Below, one piece after another: positions 10,721 to 20,674 of a stretch of DNA of 64,000 bases (position 1 is its first letter; every line of letters begins with the position of its first letter). Source of the stretch: Vulcanisaeta sp. JCM 14467 (GTDB lineage Archaea; Thermoproteota; Thermoprotei; Thermoproteales; Thermocladiaceae); the NCBI RefSeq assembly GCF_001316245.1, contig NZ_BBDM01000005.1:62001-126000 (forward strand), in the 5' to 3' direction. The notes beneath the pieces were generated by a model, which was not told where the DNA came from, did not search any database, and saw only the letters and a program-made list of their open reading frames with translations. Made by a program: the position numbers and the translations under genes.

Positions 10721-11001
10721 ATGAGTATGAGCGAGATAAAGGGTGAATTAAGTCCGGAGGAGCTCAGGAAGCTCAAGCCAAGTAAGACTGTGGATGCCAG
10801 GGGTATGTCATGCCCTGGCCCCCTACTTGCTGCGAAGCAGGCAATAACGGAGGTACCAATTGGAGGTATACTTGAGGTCCTTTCATCAGATCCGGGTACA
10901 AAGAGAGATCTACCTCTCTGGGCTAAGAAGATGGGGCATGTATACCTAGCACGATTGAGGAGCCAGGTTACTGGAGAATATTCGTAAAGAGAATGAAGTA
11001 A
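10721..11001 (+). CDS. tusA: TusA-family sulfur carrier (one frame break)
   Basis: A small sulfur carrier. The N-terminal active-site motif DARGMSCPGPLL contains the Cys-Pro-x-Pro cysteine that holds persulfide, and WAKKMGH is the conserved helix of the family. The reading shifts near 10950; adding one G to 'ctagcacg' gives Y-L-G-T-I-E-E-P-G-Y-W and a proper TusA C-terminus ending FVKRMK at 11001. Start is ATG 10721 or 10727. DsrE-TusA pairs move sulfur between sulfurtransferases and Dsr/Hdr enzymes; here they head the hdr-like operon. Confidence 0.82.
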
Positions 11002-11019
11002 TGGGTGGGGTGGCACGGG

Positions 11020-12813
11020 ATGGGTCTTAAAAAAATTAAATCCACAAATTCTTATTTTCACAACTAACATAATCTCAGACCCTGGGGTATGCTCGGCAGG
11101 TTTAATGCACCTGAGATACCCTGCTCAGACAACTATTATTAAAGTCCCATGTTCATCAATGATAAGCCTAAGTGGATTGTATTGGCGCTCGAGAGTGGTT
11201 TTGATGGGGTTTTTGTGGCGGCTGATGGTACGGATTGCCCATACCTAAGGGATTGTACGGAGAGGACTGCAAGGCATGTTAAGGAGGCACAGGAATTATT
11301 GAGTGGTAAGGGTATAGAGCCTGAGAGGGTTAAGATGGCTGCTATTTGCTCCGTATGTGGTGAGGCGTTTTCTAGGTTAATAAATGATTTCTATTCCAGG
11401 TTAGTGGAATTGGGGCCGATCAGGGTGAGGGCCATGGGAGGTGATATATCGCAGAAGATCCTTGAGAGGGCGGAGCTAGTCCAAGGTTCTTTCGAGTACG
11501 ATGTTGTGGTGATTGGTGGTGGTATTGCTGGTATGGAGGCTTCACTTGACCTAGCTGAGATGGGGTTTAAGGTATTACTTGTTGAGAGGGAACCCACTAT
11601 TGGAGGTAAGATGTTTCTGCTGAGTAAGGTGTTTCCAACACTTGATTGTGCAAGTTGTATTTCAACCCCCAAAATGGCTGCCGTGGCTCATCACCCAAAT
11701 ATAGACTTGTGGACTTATTCCGAAATTACTAGGATTGATGTTAAGGGCAGGGGTGATTTTGAGATTACCATATTGAGAAAGCCGAGATTTGTTAATGAGG
11801 ATCTATGCACAGGTTGTGGTACTTGTGAGGAGGTTTGCCCCGTAATTTTACCTAAGGAGTATGATTATGGCCTTAGAGGAAGGAAGGCTGCATACATTCC
11901 ATTCGATACCGCCGTGCCGAAGAAGGCCGTAATTGACATAGACAAATGCATATTCTGCGGGCAGTGTGAGAGGGCATGTCCTGCTAGTGCCATTGACTTT
12001 ACGCAGAGACCCAGGATATATAGGGTTAAAGCACATGCAATAATAATAGCAACTGGGTATAGGTTATTTCCTGCGGAGAGAAAGGTACAGTATGGTTATG
12101 GTAAGGTCCCTAATGTAATAACCGCGATGCAGATGGAGAGGTTATTGTCACCAACGAGACCATTTAACTCAGTGCTTAGGCCATCAGATGGCAAGGAGCC
12201 GAGTAGCATTGGGTATGTGCTTTGTGTCGGATCTAGAGATAGGACTGTAGGTAACCCAAGGTGCTCCCAGGTCTGTTGCATGTATTCAATAAAGCAGGCC
12301 CAGTTAATACTTGGTGCATTACCGCTTGCTGACGTGACTATTTATTACATGGATATAAGGGCTTATGGTAAGGGATTCGAGGAGTTTTACCAAAAGGCAA
12401 AGGCAATGGGTGTTAAGTTTGTGCGCGGTAGGGTGGCTAGGATTGAGGGATTACCCAATGGTAATGTTAGGGTAATTTATGAAGATATTGATGAGGGTAA
12501 AGTGAAGTTGGCAGAGCATGACCTAGTGGTTTTATCAGTAGGTCTATTGCCAAATAATGATGATATTCTCTCGAAGATTCATGGTGCAAAGATAGCCGTA
12601 GATGAATTAGGGTTTATAGTAACTGACCCATCAGCACCAACACAGACAAACGTAGAGGGTATATTCGCGGCGGGTTGCGCGACAGGCCCTAAGGATATAC
12701 CTGATACGATACTTGAGGCTGCCTCAGCCGCTGCGAGGTGTGCGGCTTACTTAAGGTCACTTAGGCAGGAGAAGGTAGTACCGGTTGAGGTGGTCGCTAA
12801 TGGAGGGAGGTAA
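11020..12813 (+). CDS. MvhD-HdrA fusion, Qmo/Hdr-type flavoprotein (two frame breaks)
   Basis: About 598 residues when read from ATG 11020. Two single-base losses or gains (A run near 11030, A run near 11160) hide the N-terminus; the corrected reading has VCSAGLMHLRYP, IIKVPCSSMIKPKWI and ALESGFDGVFVA, an MvhD/FlpD-type iron-sulfur domain. It is followed by HdrA features: FAD motif VIGGGIAGMEASLDLAEMG, FPTLDCASCISTPKM, and two ferredoxin motifs CTGCGTCEEVCP and CIFCGQCERACP. In QmoB the MvhD domain is C-terminal; here it is N-terminal. The protein should pass electrons between FAD and Fe-S partners of the complex. It overlaps the next hdrA by 14 bases. Confidence 0.8.
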
Positions 12814-14769
12814 TAAGATCAGGATTGGGGTATATGTGTGTCACTGTGGTGGTAATATTTCTGATGTTGTTAATGTAAAGAAAGTCGTTGAGGAGGTTCG
12901 TAAGGAAAAGGACGTAGTAGTTGCTAGGGACTTTATGTTCATGTGTTCCGAGGCTGGTCAGAAATTGATTGAGGATGATATAAGGAGTGGTAAGGTAAAC
13001 GCGGTTGTTGTTGCTTCATGTTCTCCGAGGCTTCATGAGGCGACATTTAGGGCGGCAATAACGAGGGCTGGTGGTAATCCGTATATGTATTATCATGTTG
13101 ATATTAGGGAGGAGTGTTCGTGGGTTCATGAGGATAATAAGGAGGAGGCTACGAATAAGGCGGTAAGGCAGATCAAGGCAGCTATAGCGTACTTAAGACA
13201 TGCTGAGCCTCTTAGTAAGATTAGGGTGAATTGTGAACGTTCGGTGCTCGTGATTGGTGGTGGTATTGCCGGGTTAAGAGCGGCACTAGACCTGGCAGAG
13301 TCGGGTCTAACCGTATACCTTGTTGAGCGTGCTCCGTTCCTTGGCGGTAATGCCGCTAGAATAGGTAGGGTTAAGGTATTTCCCTATGAGAAAACGGCTA
13401 TTGATATAGTGAGAGAATTAATAGAGAGGCTTAGGAAGATGGGTAATGTAGCGATATACACGAATGCCGAGGTGGAGAATGTGTCTGGTTATGTGGGTAA
13501 CTTCGATGTTACCATTAGGGTGAATCCACGTTATTTTAGAGGTAAGCCTAATGAATATGAGATTGAGGAACTTAAAAAGATATGTCCAAGAAAGACCAGG
13601 GATGAGTTTAGTTATGGGGTCTCGGAGAGAACAGCAATAATGCTTCCTCCATTTAATGGTGCTTATCCTGAAATACCAGCTATAGACATGGCACTATGCG
13701 ATAAATGCGGCTTATGTACTAAGGTATGCAATAAGGTTGATCTCTCTCAGGAGTCGCAAATTATTCATTTGAAGGTTGGTGCGATAGTGGTAGCCACAGG
13801 TTTTAAGCCGTACAAGCCTGAAAAGGGTGAGTATGGGTATGGATTGCCTGGTGTGGTTACGTTACAGGAGTTGGTGGGCATTATTAATAGGTATGGTGAT
13901 GTAGTTATTAATGGTAAGAGACCAAGGAGCATAGCCTTCATTTATTGTGTGGGGAGTAGACAGAGAAGGGAGGAGGGTAGGAAGGCAAATGAGTATTGTT
14001 CTAGGTATTGCTGCATAGCTGCATTAGATGTTGCAGTGACCATTAAGGAATTTCTGAAGGGCGTCACTATCTATCATGTAGTTAGGGATGTTAGGTCTTA
14101 TGGAGTAAATGAATTATTGTTTGAGGAGGCTAGTAGGCAGGGGCAAATTATAATAAAGTATGATATTGATGAGGGTGAGCCGCAGGTCACGTATATAAAT
14201 GGTAAGCCTATTGTTAAGGTCAAGGATGTCTTGACCGAGCACATGGAATTGGAGCTACCTGTTGACTTAGTGGTTCTTGTCACAGGTATGGAGCCATCAG
14301 ATGGTACTGCGGATATTGCAGAAAAATTGAAGATTTCTAGGGGCACAGATGGCTTTCTCCAGGAGGTTCATCCTAACTTAGGCCCGTAGAGACCATGTTA
14401 AGTGGAATATTTATTGCGGGTACCGCACAGGCACCACGTGGTATCAGTGAGACCTTGGCATCAGCATCGGCGGCTGCGGCAAAGGTAATGTCACTAGTCC
14501 TTAAGGGATACACTGAGTTAGAACCCTTTGTTGCCTTTGTTGACCTAGAGAGATGCAGAGGTTCCGGGTTATGCGTGGGTGAGTGTCCATACGGTGCCAT
14601 CGTGATTAAGGACCACGCGGGTGGCAGGAAGGCATGGGTAAATGAGGCGCTTTGTAAGGGTTGTGGGGCTTGCGTGGCTGTATGTCCAAGTGGTGCTATT
14701 CAACTTAAGGGTCTCAAGAATGTGCAGATTGAGAATATGATAAAGGCGGCAGGTGGTGCCTATGTCTAA
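12800..14769 (+). CDS. hdrA: Heterodisulfide-reductase subunit A-like flavoprotein (one frame break)
   Basis: About 656 residues, the size of canonical HdrA. The N-terminal domain GVYVCHCGGNI and ASCSPRLHE is that of methanogen HdrA. FAD binding follows at VIGGGIAGLRAALDLAESG with LGGNAARIGRV, then an inserted Fe-S motif CDKCGLCTKVC, and two C-terminal ferredoxin motifs, CRGSGLCVGECP and CKGCGACVAVCP. In the first of these one cysteine of the canonical CxxCxxC spacing is altered (C-R-G-S-G-L-C). The frame shifts near 14370 between HP and LRPVETM. ATG 12800 is preferred because it gives the family N-terminus and follows GAGGTGG. Confidence 0.85.
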
Positions 14770-15055
14770 GAGGGAGTTCACATTGGATAAACTAAAGAGG
14801 GAGTTGGGGATTCAACCGCCTAAGGAGCTTACGGAGTACGTTAGGGAAATAACGACCATAAGAAGTAAGATAATTAATTGCTTAAGAAAAGACGGCGAGC
14901 TAACGGTTAAGGACATCTCCTTAAAGACAGGGTTACCTGAGAATATAGTCTTCTGGCATCTCATGACTCTGTTTAAGTATGGTATAGTGGAACCAACTGA
15001 AAAGACTGATGACGGTTATTACAAGTATAGATTAAGGGGTGAGGCTCATGGCTAA
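14762..15055 (+). CDS. Small winged-helix protein embedded in the Hdr/Qmo operon
   Basis: About 97 residues. The central part IRSKIINCLRKDGELTVKDISLKTGLPENIVFWHLMTLFKYGIVE is a clear winged-helix pattern (helix, strand, recognition helix) with a wing ending YKYRLRGEA. It starts inside the last codons of hdrA and ends inside the first codons of the membrane subunit, so it is translated with them. It may be a DNA-binding regulator of the operon or a small structural partner; sequence alone does not decide. A single cysteine makes metal sensing uncertain. Confidence 0.65.
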   Translation: MSKREFTLDKLKRELGIQPPKELTEYVREITTIRSKIINCLRKDGELTVKDISLKTGLPENIVFWHLMTLFKYGIVEPTEKTDDGYYKYRLRGEAHG

Positions 15056-16163
15056 GGTAAATCCTAAACTAATAGATGAATTAAAGGAGCTTGGGGCATT
15101 CGATATATCGGCTTGTTATAGTTGCGGTGTCTGTACAGCGACCTGTCCCTTAGCTCAAGAGGGGCATGAATTTCCAAGGAAGATAATAAGGTATGCAATC
15201 CTTGGTCTCGAAGATAAGCTAATCTCGAGTACCGAGCCCTGGCTATGCTACTACTGTGGTGAGTGTACGCAGTCATGCCCAAGAGGTGCAGATCCGGCTG
15301 GCTTCATGATGGCTGTTAGAAGGTATTTAACGACGCATTACGATTTTACAGGTTTTTCGAGGAGATTTTACAGGTCAAAAGTAGTGGAGTTAATCTCAAC
15401 AATCCTTCTCTTTACCGTTACGGTACTTAGTATATACCTAGTGCACGGGCCTATCATCCTCACGAGGGTGGATCTAGACTCCTTCCTGCCACCACATATT
15501 GTTGAACTAGGTGACATAGTTATATTAGTGGTGCTCTCCGCCCTATTGTTAACCAATGTTTATAGGATGTATAGACTCACGGTTATGGCCAGGAATATAC
15601 CCTTCACAGCCTACATTAAGGAGTTTGTAAGGACCGTAGTGCCGCACTTCCTAACACAAATTAGGATGTTAAAGTGCAATAGGAACACCCTGAACTGGAT
15701 AATGCATATACTAATTGTTTATGGCTACGCAACAATATTCATATTCGTAGTAGTGTTTTTAGATTTATTCCAGACAAACGTACTTTACCCAATATATAGT
15801 CCAATAAGGCTCGGTGGATACATAGCCTCAGCAGCACTACTTATTGGCGCTGGCTATGCCATTTATGGTCGCTTAAGGAAGGACACAGTGATGAGGCAAT
15901 ACTCCCACTCCACGGATTGGTTCTTCTTAACACTACTATACCTCGTAGTGATTACTGGGGTGTTAATTGATGCATTTAAGTACATGGGATTACCGATGGA
16001 GACCTACATAGCGTATACGGTGCATCTTGGCCTTGTAACGCCACTATTGGTGTTAGAGGTGCCCTTTGCAAAATGGTCACACTTAGCATATAGACCCTTC
16101 GCTATATACTTCACAAGACTTAATGACTTATCCAAGGCAAGGACTGTGCAGGTCACGGCATAA
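15048..16163 (+). CDS. QmoC-like subunit: HdrC ferredoxin domain fused to NarI-type cytochrome b membrane domain
   Basis: About 371 residues. The N-terminal third has two Fe-S motifs, CYSCGVCTATCP and CYYCGECTQSCP, as in HdrC. Six hydrophobic spans follow, with histidines in or near membrane segments (WIMHILIVYGY, YSHSTDWFF, YTVHLGLVTP) that could bind heme b. This domain order is that of QmoC, which exchanges electrons between the quinone pool and soluble HdrA-like subunits. ATG 15048 is chosen over GTG 15039. It ends the operon. Together with the DsrE, TusA and HdrA genes it suggests a membrane-anchored sulfur-linked electron-transfer complex. Confidence 0.82.
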   Translation: MAKVNPKLIDELKELGAFDISACYSCGVCTATCPLAQEGHEFPRKIIRYAILGLEDKLISSTEPWLCYYCGECTQSCPRGADPAGFMMAVRRYLTTHYDFTGFSRRFYRSKVVELISTILLFTVTVLSIYLVHGPIILTRVDLDSFLPPHIVELGDIVILVVLSALLLTNVYRMYRLTVMARNIPFTAYIKEFVRTVVPHFLTQIRMLKCNRNTLNWIMHILIVYGYATIFIFVVVFLDLFQTNVLYPIYSPIRLGGYIASAALLIGAGYAIYGRLRKDTVMRQYSHSTDWFFLTLLYLVVITGVLIDAFKYMGLPMETYIAYTVHLGLVTPLLVLEVPFAKWSHLAYRPFAIYFTRLNDLSKARTVQVTA

Positions 16164-16315
16164 TTTAACTAAAAAAACTAATGATATCAATTTTATTTTT
16201 AATTACTAAGCATCAGTCGGTCAAGTACTCTTCATGATCTGTTGGGTTCTACCTCATCACTCATTAATTGGCACTTACACGTAATTTTTATTTTTAGGCA
16301 TTAATTTGCCTTGCA

Positions 16316-16909
16316 ATGTTTCAGCAATTTTATGATTTCGTGCTTGGAATGATCTTTGGTTTTCTACTTGCCGTTCCTCCAGGCCCAATGAATGCGTTGA
16401 TAGCTGCTGAGGCCACGCGTTCGCCGATGCATGGGACTAGCGTGGGCCTTGGCGCTATGACCGCTGATGGCGTACTCATGGTCATTACCTACCTCTTCTC
16501 TAAGGTCCTGGGTCACTATGTGTATTACCTTTACTTTGTTGGTTTTGGTGTCATGGCTTACCTGGCGGTGTCGATACTTAGGTCCACGTTCTCGTCAAGG
16601 AATTCCGGTGGTAAGAGGTCTCCATTGCTTAATTACGTGATGGGTATTTCCATGGGCTTAACGAATCCATACCAAGTATTTTGGTGGCTCACCGCTGGTT
16701 TATCCTTCATGAGCATCTTTGGCATCTTCAGCATCGCCGGTTTGTTCCTCGCCATACTTATTTGGGTCTTTGCGTTCCCATATGTCGTCTATGTTGGTAA
16801 GGTTTATGGCGGGTCTAGGGTTGACTTCGCCATTAAGTTAGTCTCCGCAATTGGTATCCTTGCCTTTGCAGTTTACATTTTCATTTATGCCTTGTCTCAC
16901 TTCATTTAG
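16316..16909 (+). CDS. LysE/RhtB-family exporter
   Basis: About 197 residues with six hydrophobic spans. The motif VPPGPMNALIAAEA near residue 20 and NPYQVFWWLTAG near 122 are the paired repeats of the LysE superfamily, which exports amino acids or related metabolites. The start ATG 16316 is close to a TTTTTATTTTTAGG A/T-rich promoter-like stretch and there is no ribosome-binding site. The gene is probably independent; the T2SF gene starts 36 bases later on the same strand. Confidence 0.78.
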   Translation: MFQQFYDFVLGMIFGFLLAVPPGPMNALIAAEATRSPMHGTSVGLGAMTADGVLMVITYLFSKVLGHYVYYLYFVGFGVMAYLAVSILRSTFSSRNSGGKRSPLLNYVMGISMGLTNPYQVFWWLTAGLSFMSIFGIFSIAGLFLAILIWVFAFPYVVYVGKVYGGSRVDFAIKLVSAIGILAFAVYIFIYALSHFI

Positions 16910-16945
16910 AGGTAAATTTATAAGGTTGAAATTATAAAATAGAAT

Positions 16946-18805
16946 GTGGACCTGGACGAATTGGCTTTATCGGCTATGGGACCATTAATCCTAAGGTTAA
17001 GGGGTACAAGGATTTATGAGAGGTTAGAGAGGAGCCTTGCCTCGTCATTATCCTTCACAAGCCCTGAGCGTTATTTAGCCAGGGTCTTATTCATAACGGT
17101 GGTAATGCTCGCAATAACGGCCCCACTTGGTGTAATGTTAATCATGTTGAACCTAAATAATGCATTAATCCTGCTTAAAATGAGACTCCTCCTCTCGACA
17201 CAGTACGGTATTAGGGACCTCGTATTAATAATAATGGGTGTTGTCCTCATATTCATGCCACTGATAGTCTATGAAATGATGATCGGAATGCCAAGGATAA
17301 CCGCCAGTGACCTGGCCTTTAAGGTTGATACGGAATTACCATTCTTTGTGGCGTACGTCTCTGCAATAACTAATTCGGGGCTTTCCGTGTTCAGGGCTGT
17401 GGAGAGGATTGCGGAGGCGAAGATACTTGAGGTAATGGGTAGGGTGGCTAGGTGGGCGTACATTAGGTTTAAGGTCTTTGGTGAGGACCCATTGACGGCA
17501 TTGTCAAACGTATCCTCAGTAATCGAAAGTAGAGCTTAGGGAGTTCATTAGTGGCTACATAACCACGGTCAGGACTGGCGGTGACGTAGTACATTACATA
17601 AACACTAGGCTACATGATATCGTCAGCAACGCCATTGAGAGAATGAATAGGGCTGCCGAGTTTCTCGGAATGCTCATGGAGAGCTACATAGGGTCAGCCG
17701 CAATACTCCTAATTGGTCTCGATGTGCTCTACCTAGCCCAGGCAGTGACGCCGTTTGGTAATAGGTATGCAGCATTCATGCAGGCAATAAACTCGAACTA
17801 CATGTTTGGCTTATTCGTCGTGCCCGCCATATCCGTGGCATTCATATACCTCGGTGAGGTCTCTACCTTCAGATCACCATACACCGATTACAGGCCTTAC
17901 AAGTGGGCTGGAGTCTCCATGGCCGTGGCCGTCGCACTCGGTGTTTTTGAGTATGTGGTGCTCTTTCATAGGGACCTGAGTAGTAGGATGTATGTCCGTG
18001 GCTTACCAATACCGCTGGACTTCACCGTAGTTTTTGGCTTAACCCTGGCCCTGTCCTTCGTGCCCACGGCCATATACTCGATGAGGGTTGTTGGTGAGAG
18101 GTGGGAGATTGATAGGGAGTATGCAGAGTTCCTTAGGGACGTGACCGAGCTTAGGAAGAGTGGCTTCACGCCAGAGAAGACCTTCGAGACCCTCAGGTAT
18201 ACCAGGAGGTACGGTGCCTTCGATAAGTACCTGGACACGATGGTTAGGCAGATTAGGTATGGTGTACCAATTAGGGAGGTCCTATCATCAATAATGTCGA
18301 AACTCCACAGTTACTACTCAAAGGTTTTCACATTCCTACTCACCGAGACGATAGACCTCGGTGGCGCATCACCGCAGGTCCTCGATATGCTTGCTAGTTT
18401 TGCATCGTCAATAGTTAGTGTTCAGGAGAATATGAGGGCTAGGTTGAGGCCTCTTAGGTATGTGCCGTATATTGGCGCAGTTATATTAATAGTGACGTTG
18501 ATAGTCCTCATATTCTCAGTGGTTGCTATAGTCACGAGGGTCGGTCCTGGCGGTGTTGCCGCTGGTGGGCCGACTTCTAATCCATTGATTAATTTGCTGG
18601 CTACTTCGTTCTCATTCACGATAACTATTGACTCATTCATAATGGGGTTAATAGCTGGTAAGCTTGGTGAGGGTGAGTTATCACTTGGTTTAGGCATGCA
18701 GTGGTGCTGACACTAATGGTGGTTATTGTCTATGCCATGTCGCCATTCCTAGCAAACGCACTGTTTGGAGCCATGTCAGCGCCATCAACAAGCCTACCCT
18801 ATTAG
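16946..18805 (+). CDS. T2SF/TadC-FlaJ-type membrane protein (two frame breaks)
   Basis: About 620 residues when read through, with two type II secretion F domains: one around KVDTELPFFVAYVSAITNSGLSVFRAVERI and a second around RDVTELRKSGFTPEKTFETL plus SKVFTFLLTETIDLGGASPQVLDML. Seven to nine membrane spans surround them. This double arrangement matches archaeal FlaJ/PilC-type platform proteins of type IV pili. Frame shifts lie near 17525 and 18695 (the latter repaired by one G before 'catgca'). No FlaI/PilT ATPase is adjacent; instead a ParA-like ATPase meets it tail to tail. The GTG start at 16946 follows a TATAAAAT stretch. Confidence 0.82.
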
Positions 18806-19610
18806 GCCTGGCTTGGCGGTACTGTCTCCATTAAATAGTCTATGTACTTAAAAATTGAGTCGAGGGCAGGTGACTCATAAAATGATAGTTTAAGACTCTC
18901 TATTTCCAGTGCCTGCCTAACTATTGGGAATAAGTCATCGTATGGAATAACGTGCGGTTCAATGCCAACCACGTCCCTGAGGAGTTTCGTCCATGGATAA
19001 CCACTCACTGCGTCAATGGGGTACTTAATATTCAACATATTCAATATCGGCTTCAACAATTTATTGCTTGCCTTCAGGTCATGCATTAGATTAACCACAT
19101 TACCAACGGCCTTTAAACTGCTGTGGTCGGGTATGGCTATTAATACTACGTTCGTGCTGGCTTCAAGCAGGGTTGTTAATGTGTCATAGGATAGGCCGAG
19201 GGCTGGCGTATCAATGATCACGTATAGTGGCGAAATCGCCTCGATAGTGTTCAATAATCCCTTGAGTAGGTACTATCTACCTTGACTTGGCTTGGGTATT
19301 GACTTATGGATGCCGTGAAGACCAGCTTAAATGTGTCATCATCTATTTGCCAGGTCTTTACGTAGAACGTTGATAATGGGTCAGGTATCTTGCCCATGAA
19401 GTAATCAGCCAGTGTATATGGCATTTTCTCCTCAATATTACCAAGCATTAATAGGGTTGCAGTGCCACTATCTAGGCCTAGGTCTATGAGTACGACCGGG
19501 TATTGGGCTCTATTTCTCAATTCGTAGGCTAGTATGATGGCCATGTTCACAGCTATCGTGGTCTTGCCAGTGCCGCCCTTAGTGCCGCTTGTGATTAGTA
19601 TCTTCTTCAC
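18802..19610 (-). CDS. ParA/MinD-like ATPase (one frame break)
   Basis: About 269 residues. The deviant Walker A SGTKGGTGKTTIAVNMA, VVLIDLGLDSGTAT (switch/Walker A' region) and YVIIDTPALGLSYDTL (Walker B) identify the SIMIBI ParA/MinD group. The reading shifts near 19262 and is restored by one G in 'tcaaggga'. The gene ends four bases into the convergent T2SF gene. ParA-like proteins (TadZ/CpaE) position secretion or pilus machines, so a link with the T2SF protein is possible but only inferred from position. Confidence 0.8.
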
Positions 19611-19706
19611 AGAATCACCAGTTATATAATAAATATTAAGTTAGTAAATAAAAATTACCAAAGTCTATGATCGATAGATGTATGTAAAGGCTGACACTGG
19701 GTAAAA

Positions 19707-19955
19707 TTACCTCCTCGGCTTTTTAAGTGGCCTTTTCTTAATGTCATCAGGGCTCGGCTTATTACTCTCCATCTTGATTCTAACGAGTAGGTTCTCAATG
19801 TCCCTATTTATCATTAGTATGCCCAGGATGTTTAGTAGGAATCCTATTATGAATAGTGATGATGGGAGTAATACGTTATTAACCATTGCGGATAGAACGA
19901 ACCCAATAACCATAAATACCAATCCGATTATTGCAACCATTAGGCTTGTCCTCAT
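19707..19955 (-). CDS. Small two-span membrane protein
   Basis: About 82 residues. Two hydrophobic helices (residues about 8-27 and 31-50) are followed by a charged cytosolic tail ending in a lysine/arginine-rich stretch (KKRPLKKPRR). I do not recognise the family. It lies between the ParA-like gene and rnhB on the same strand, 96 bases upstream of the ParA start. It could be part of the pilus-like group by position only. Confidence 0.5.
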   Translation of the reverse strand: MRTSLMVAIIGLVFMVIGFVLSAMVNNVLLPSSLFIIGFLLNILGILMINRDIENLLVRIKMESNKPSPDDIKKRPLKKPRR

Positions 19956-20005
19956 TGATATAGCTAGTAATTCCTTGAGTATTTATACTTAATTAATCAC
20001 ATTAA

Positions 20006-20659
20006 TCATAAGTACCTATCCAGGCCATTACTAAGCAGTTTCCTCACCGTGGACCAACTCCTCCTAACAATGGGCGGCAAGTTGCCATACCTCCTTACCC
20101 AATCCCTGAGGAATGCGATGGTCCTTGGATCACTCGGATAGCCACTCCCAAAGTCCCCGTATTCCTTATGCAATTTCTCAATTATCGAATCCCTAACCAC
20201 CTTAGCCACAATGCTCGCCGCGGACACCACTGGTATTAATTTATCCGCATTATTCATTGCCACAACCTCGACATTACTTCCAACATTCTTCTTGATAATG
20301 TCCCTAAATCTCTCGGGCCTTGGGTCAGGTGAATCAATATACACTACCTTGAGCAATACCCTGCCCAATGCCCTATTAATTAACTTAGTGGCTACCTCAG
20401 CCTCGAGTATGTTCAGGGCGTTCATGTATACGTAATCATCAATAATCCTGGGCTCTATGACCTCGTAATCCACGTAAATCAGCATTGATTTAATAATTGA
20501 AAATAAACGGGCCCTACCAACTGAACTCAATTCCTTGGAATCCCTAACACCCATAGCCCGTAGCTTATCCATATCATTCGTAATGGCTATTGCCATGACC
20601 ATGGGCCCAATGACAGGCCCCCTACCTGCCTCGTCAATACCTCCCACGAGAACCTGCAT
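20006..20659 (-). CDS. rnhB: Ribonuclease HII
   Basis: About 217 residues. GGIDEAGRGPVIGPM carries the first two catalytic acidic residues, VYIDSPDPR the third and SAASIVAKVVRD the conserved later motif with the fourth aspartate, as in archaeal RNase HII. The enzyme nicks RNA in RNA-DNA hybrids, removing misincorporated ribonucleotides and primers. It lies 15 bases downstream of the DUF4129-like gene and may be cotranscribed. Confidence 0.93.
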   Translation of the reverse strand: MQVLVGGIDEAGRGPVIGPMVMAIAITNDMDKLRAMGVRDSKELSSVGRARLFSIIKSMLIYVDYEVIEPRIIDDYVYMNALNILEAEVATKLINRALGRVLLKVVYIDSPDPRPERFRDIIKKNVGSNVEVVAMNNADKLIPVVSAASIVAKVVRDSIIEKLHKEYGDFGSGYPSDPRTIAFLRDWVRRYGNLPPIVRRSWSTVRKLLSNGLDRYL

Positions 20660-20674
20660 TGACAGCCTCCCTAA

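Noticed and set aside
14569-14781. Minus-strand reading within HdrA2
   Set aside because: Antisense to ferredoxin motifs and low in recognisable features.
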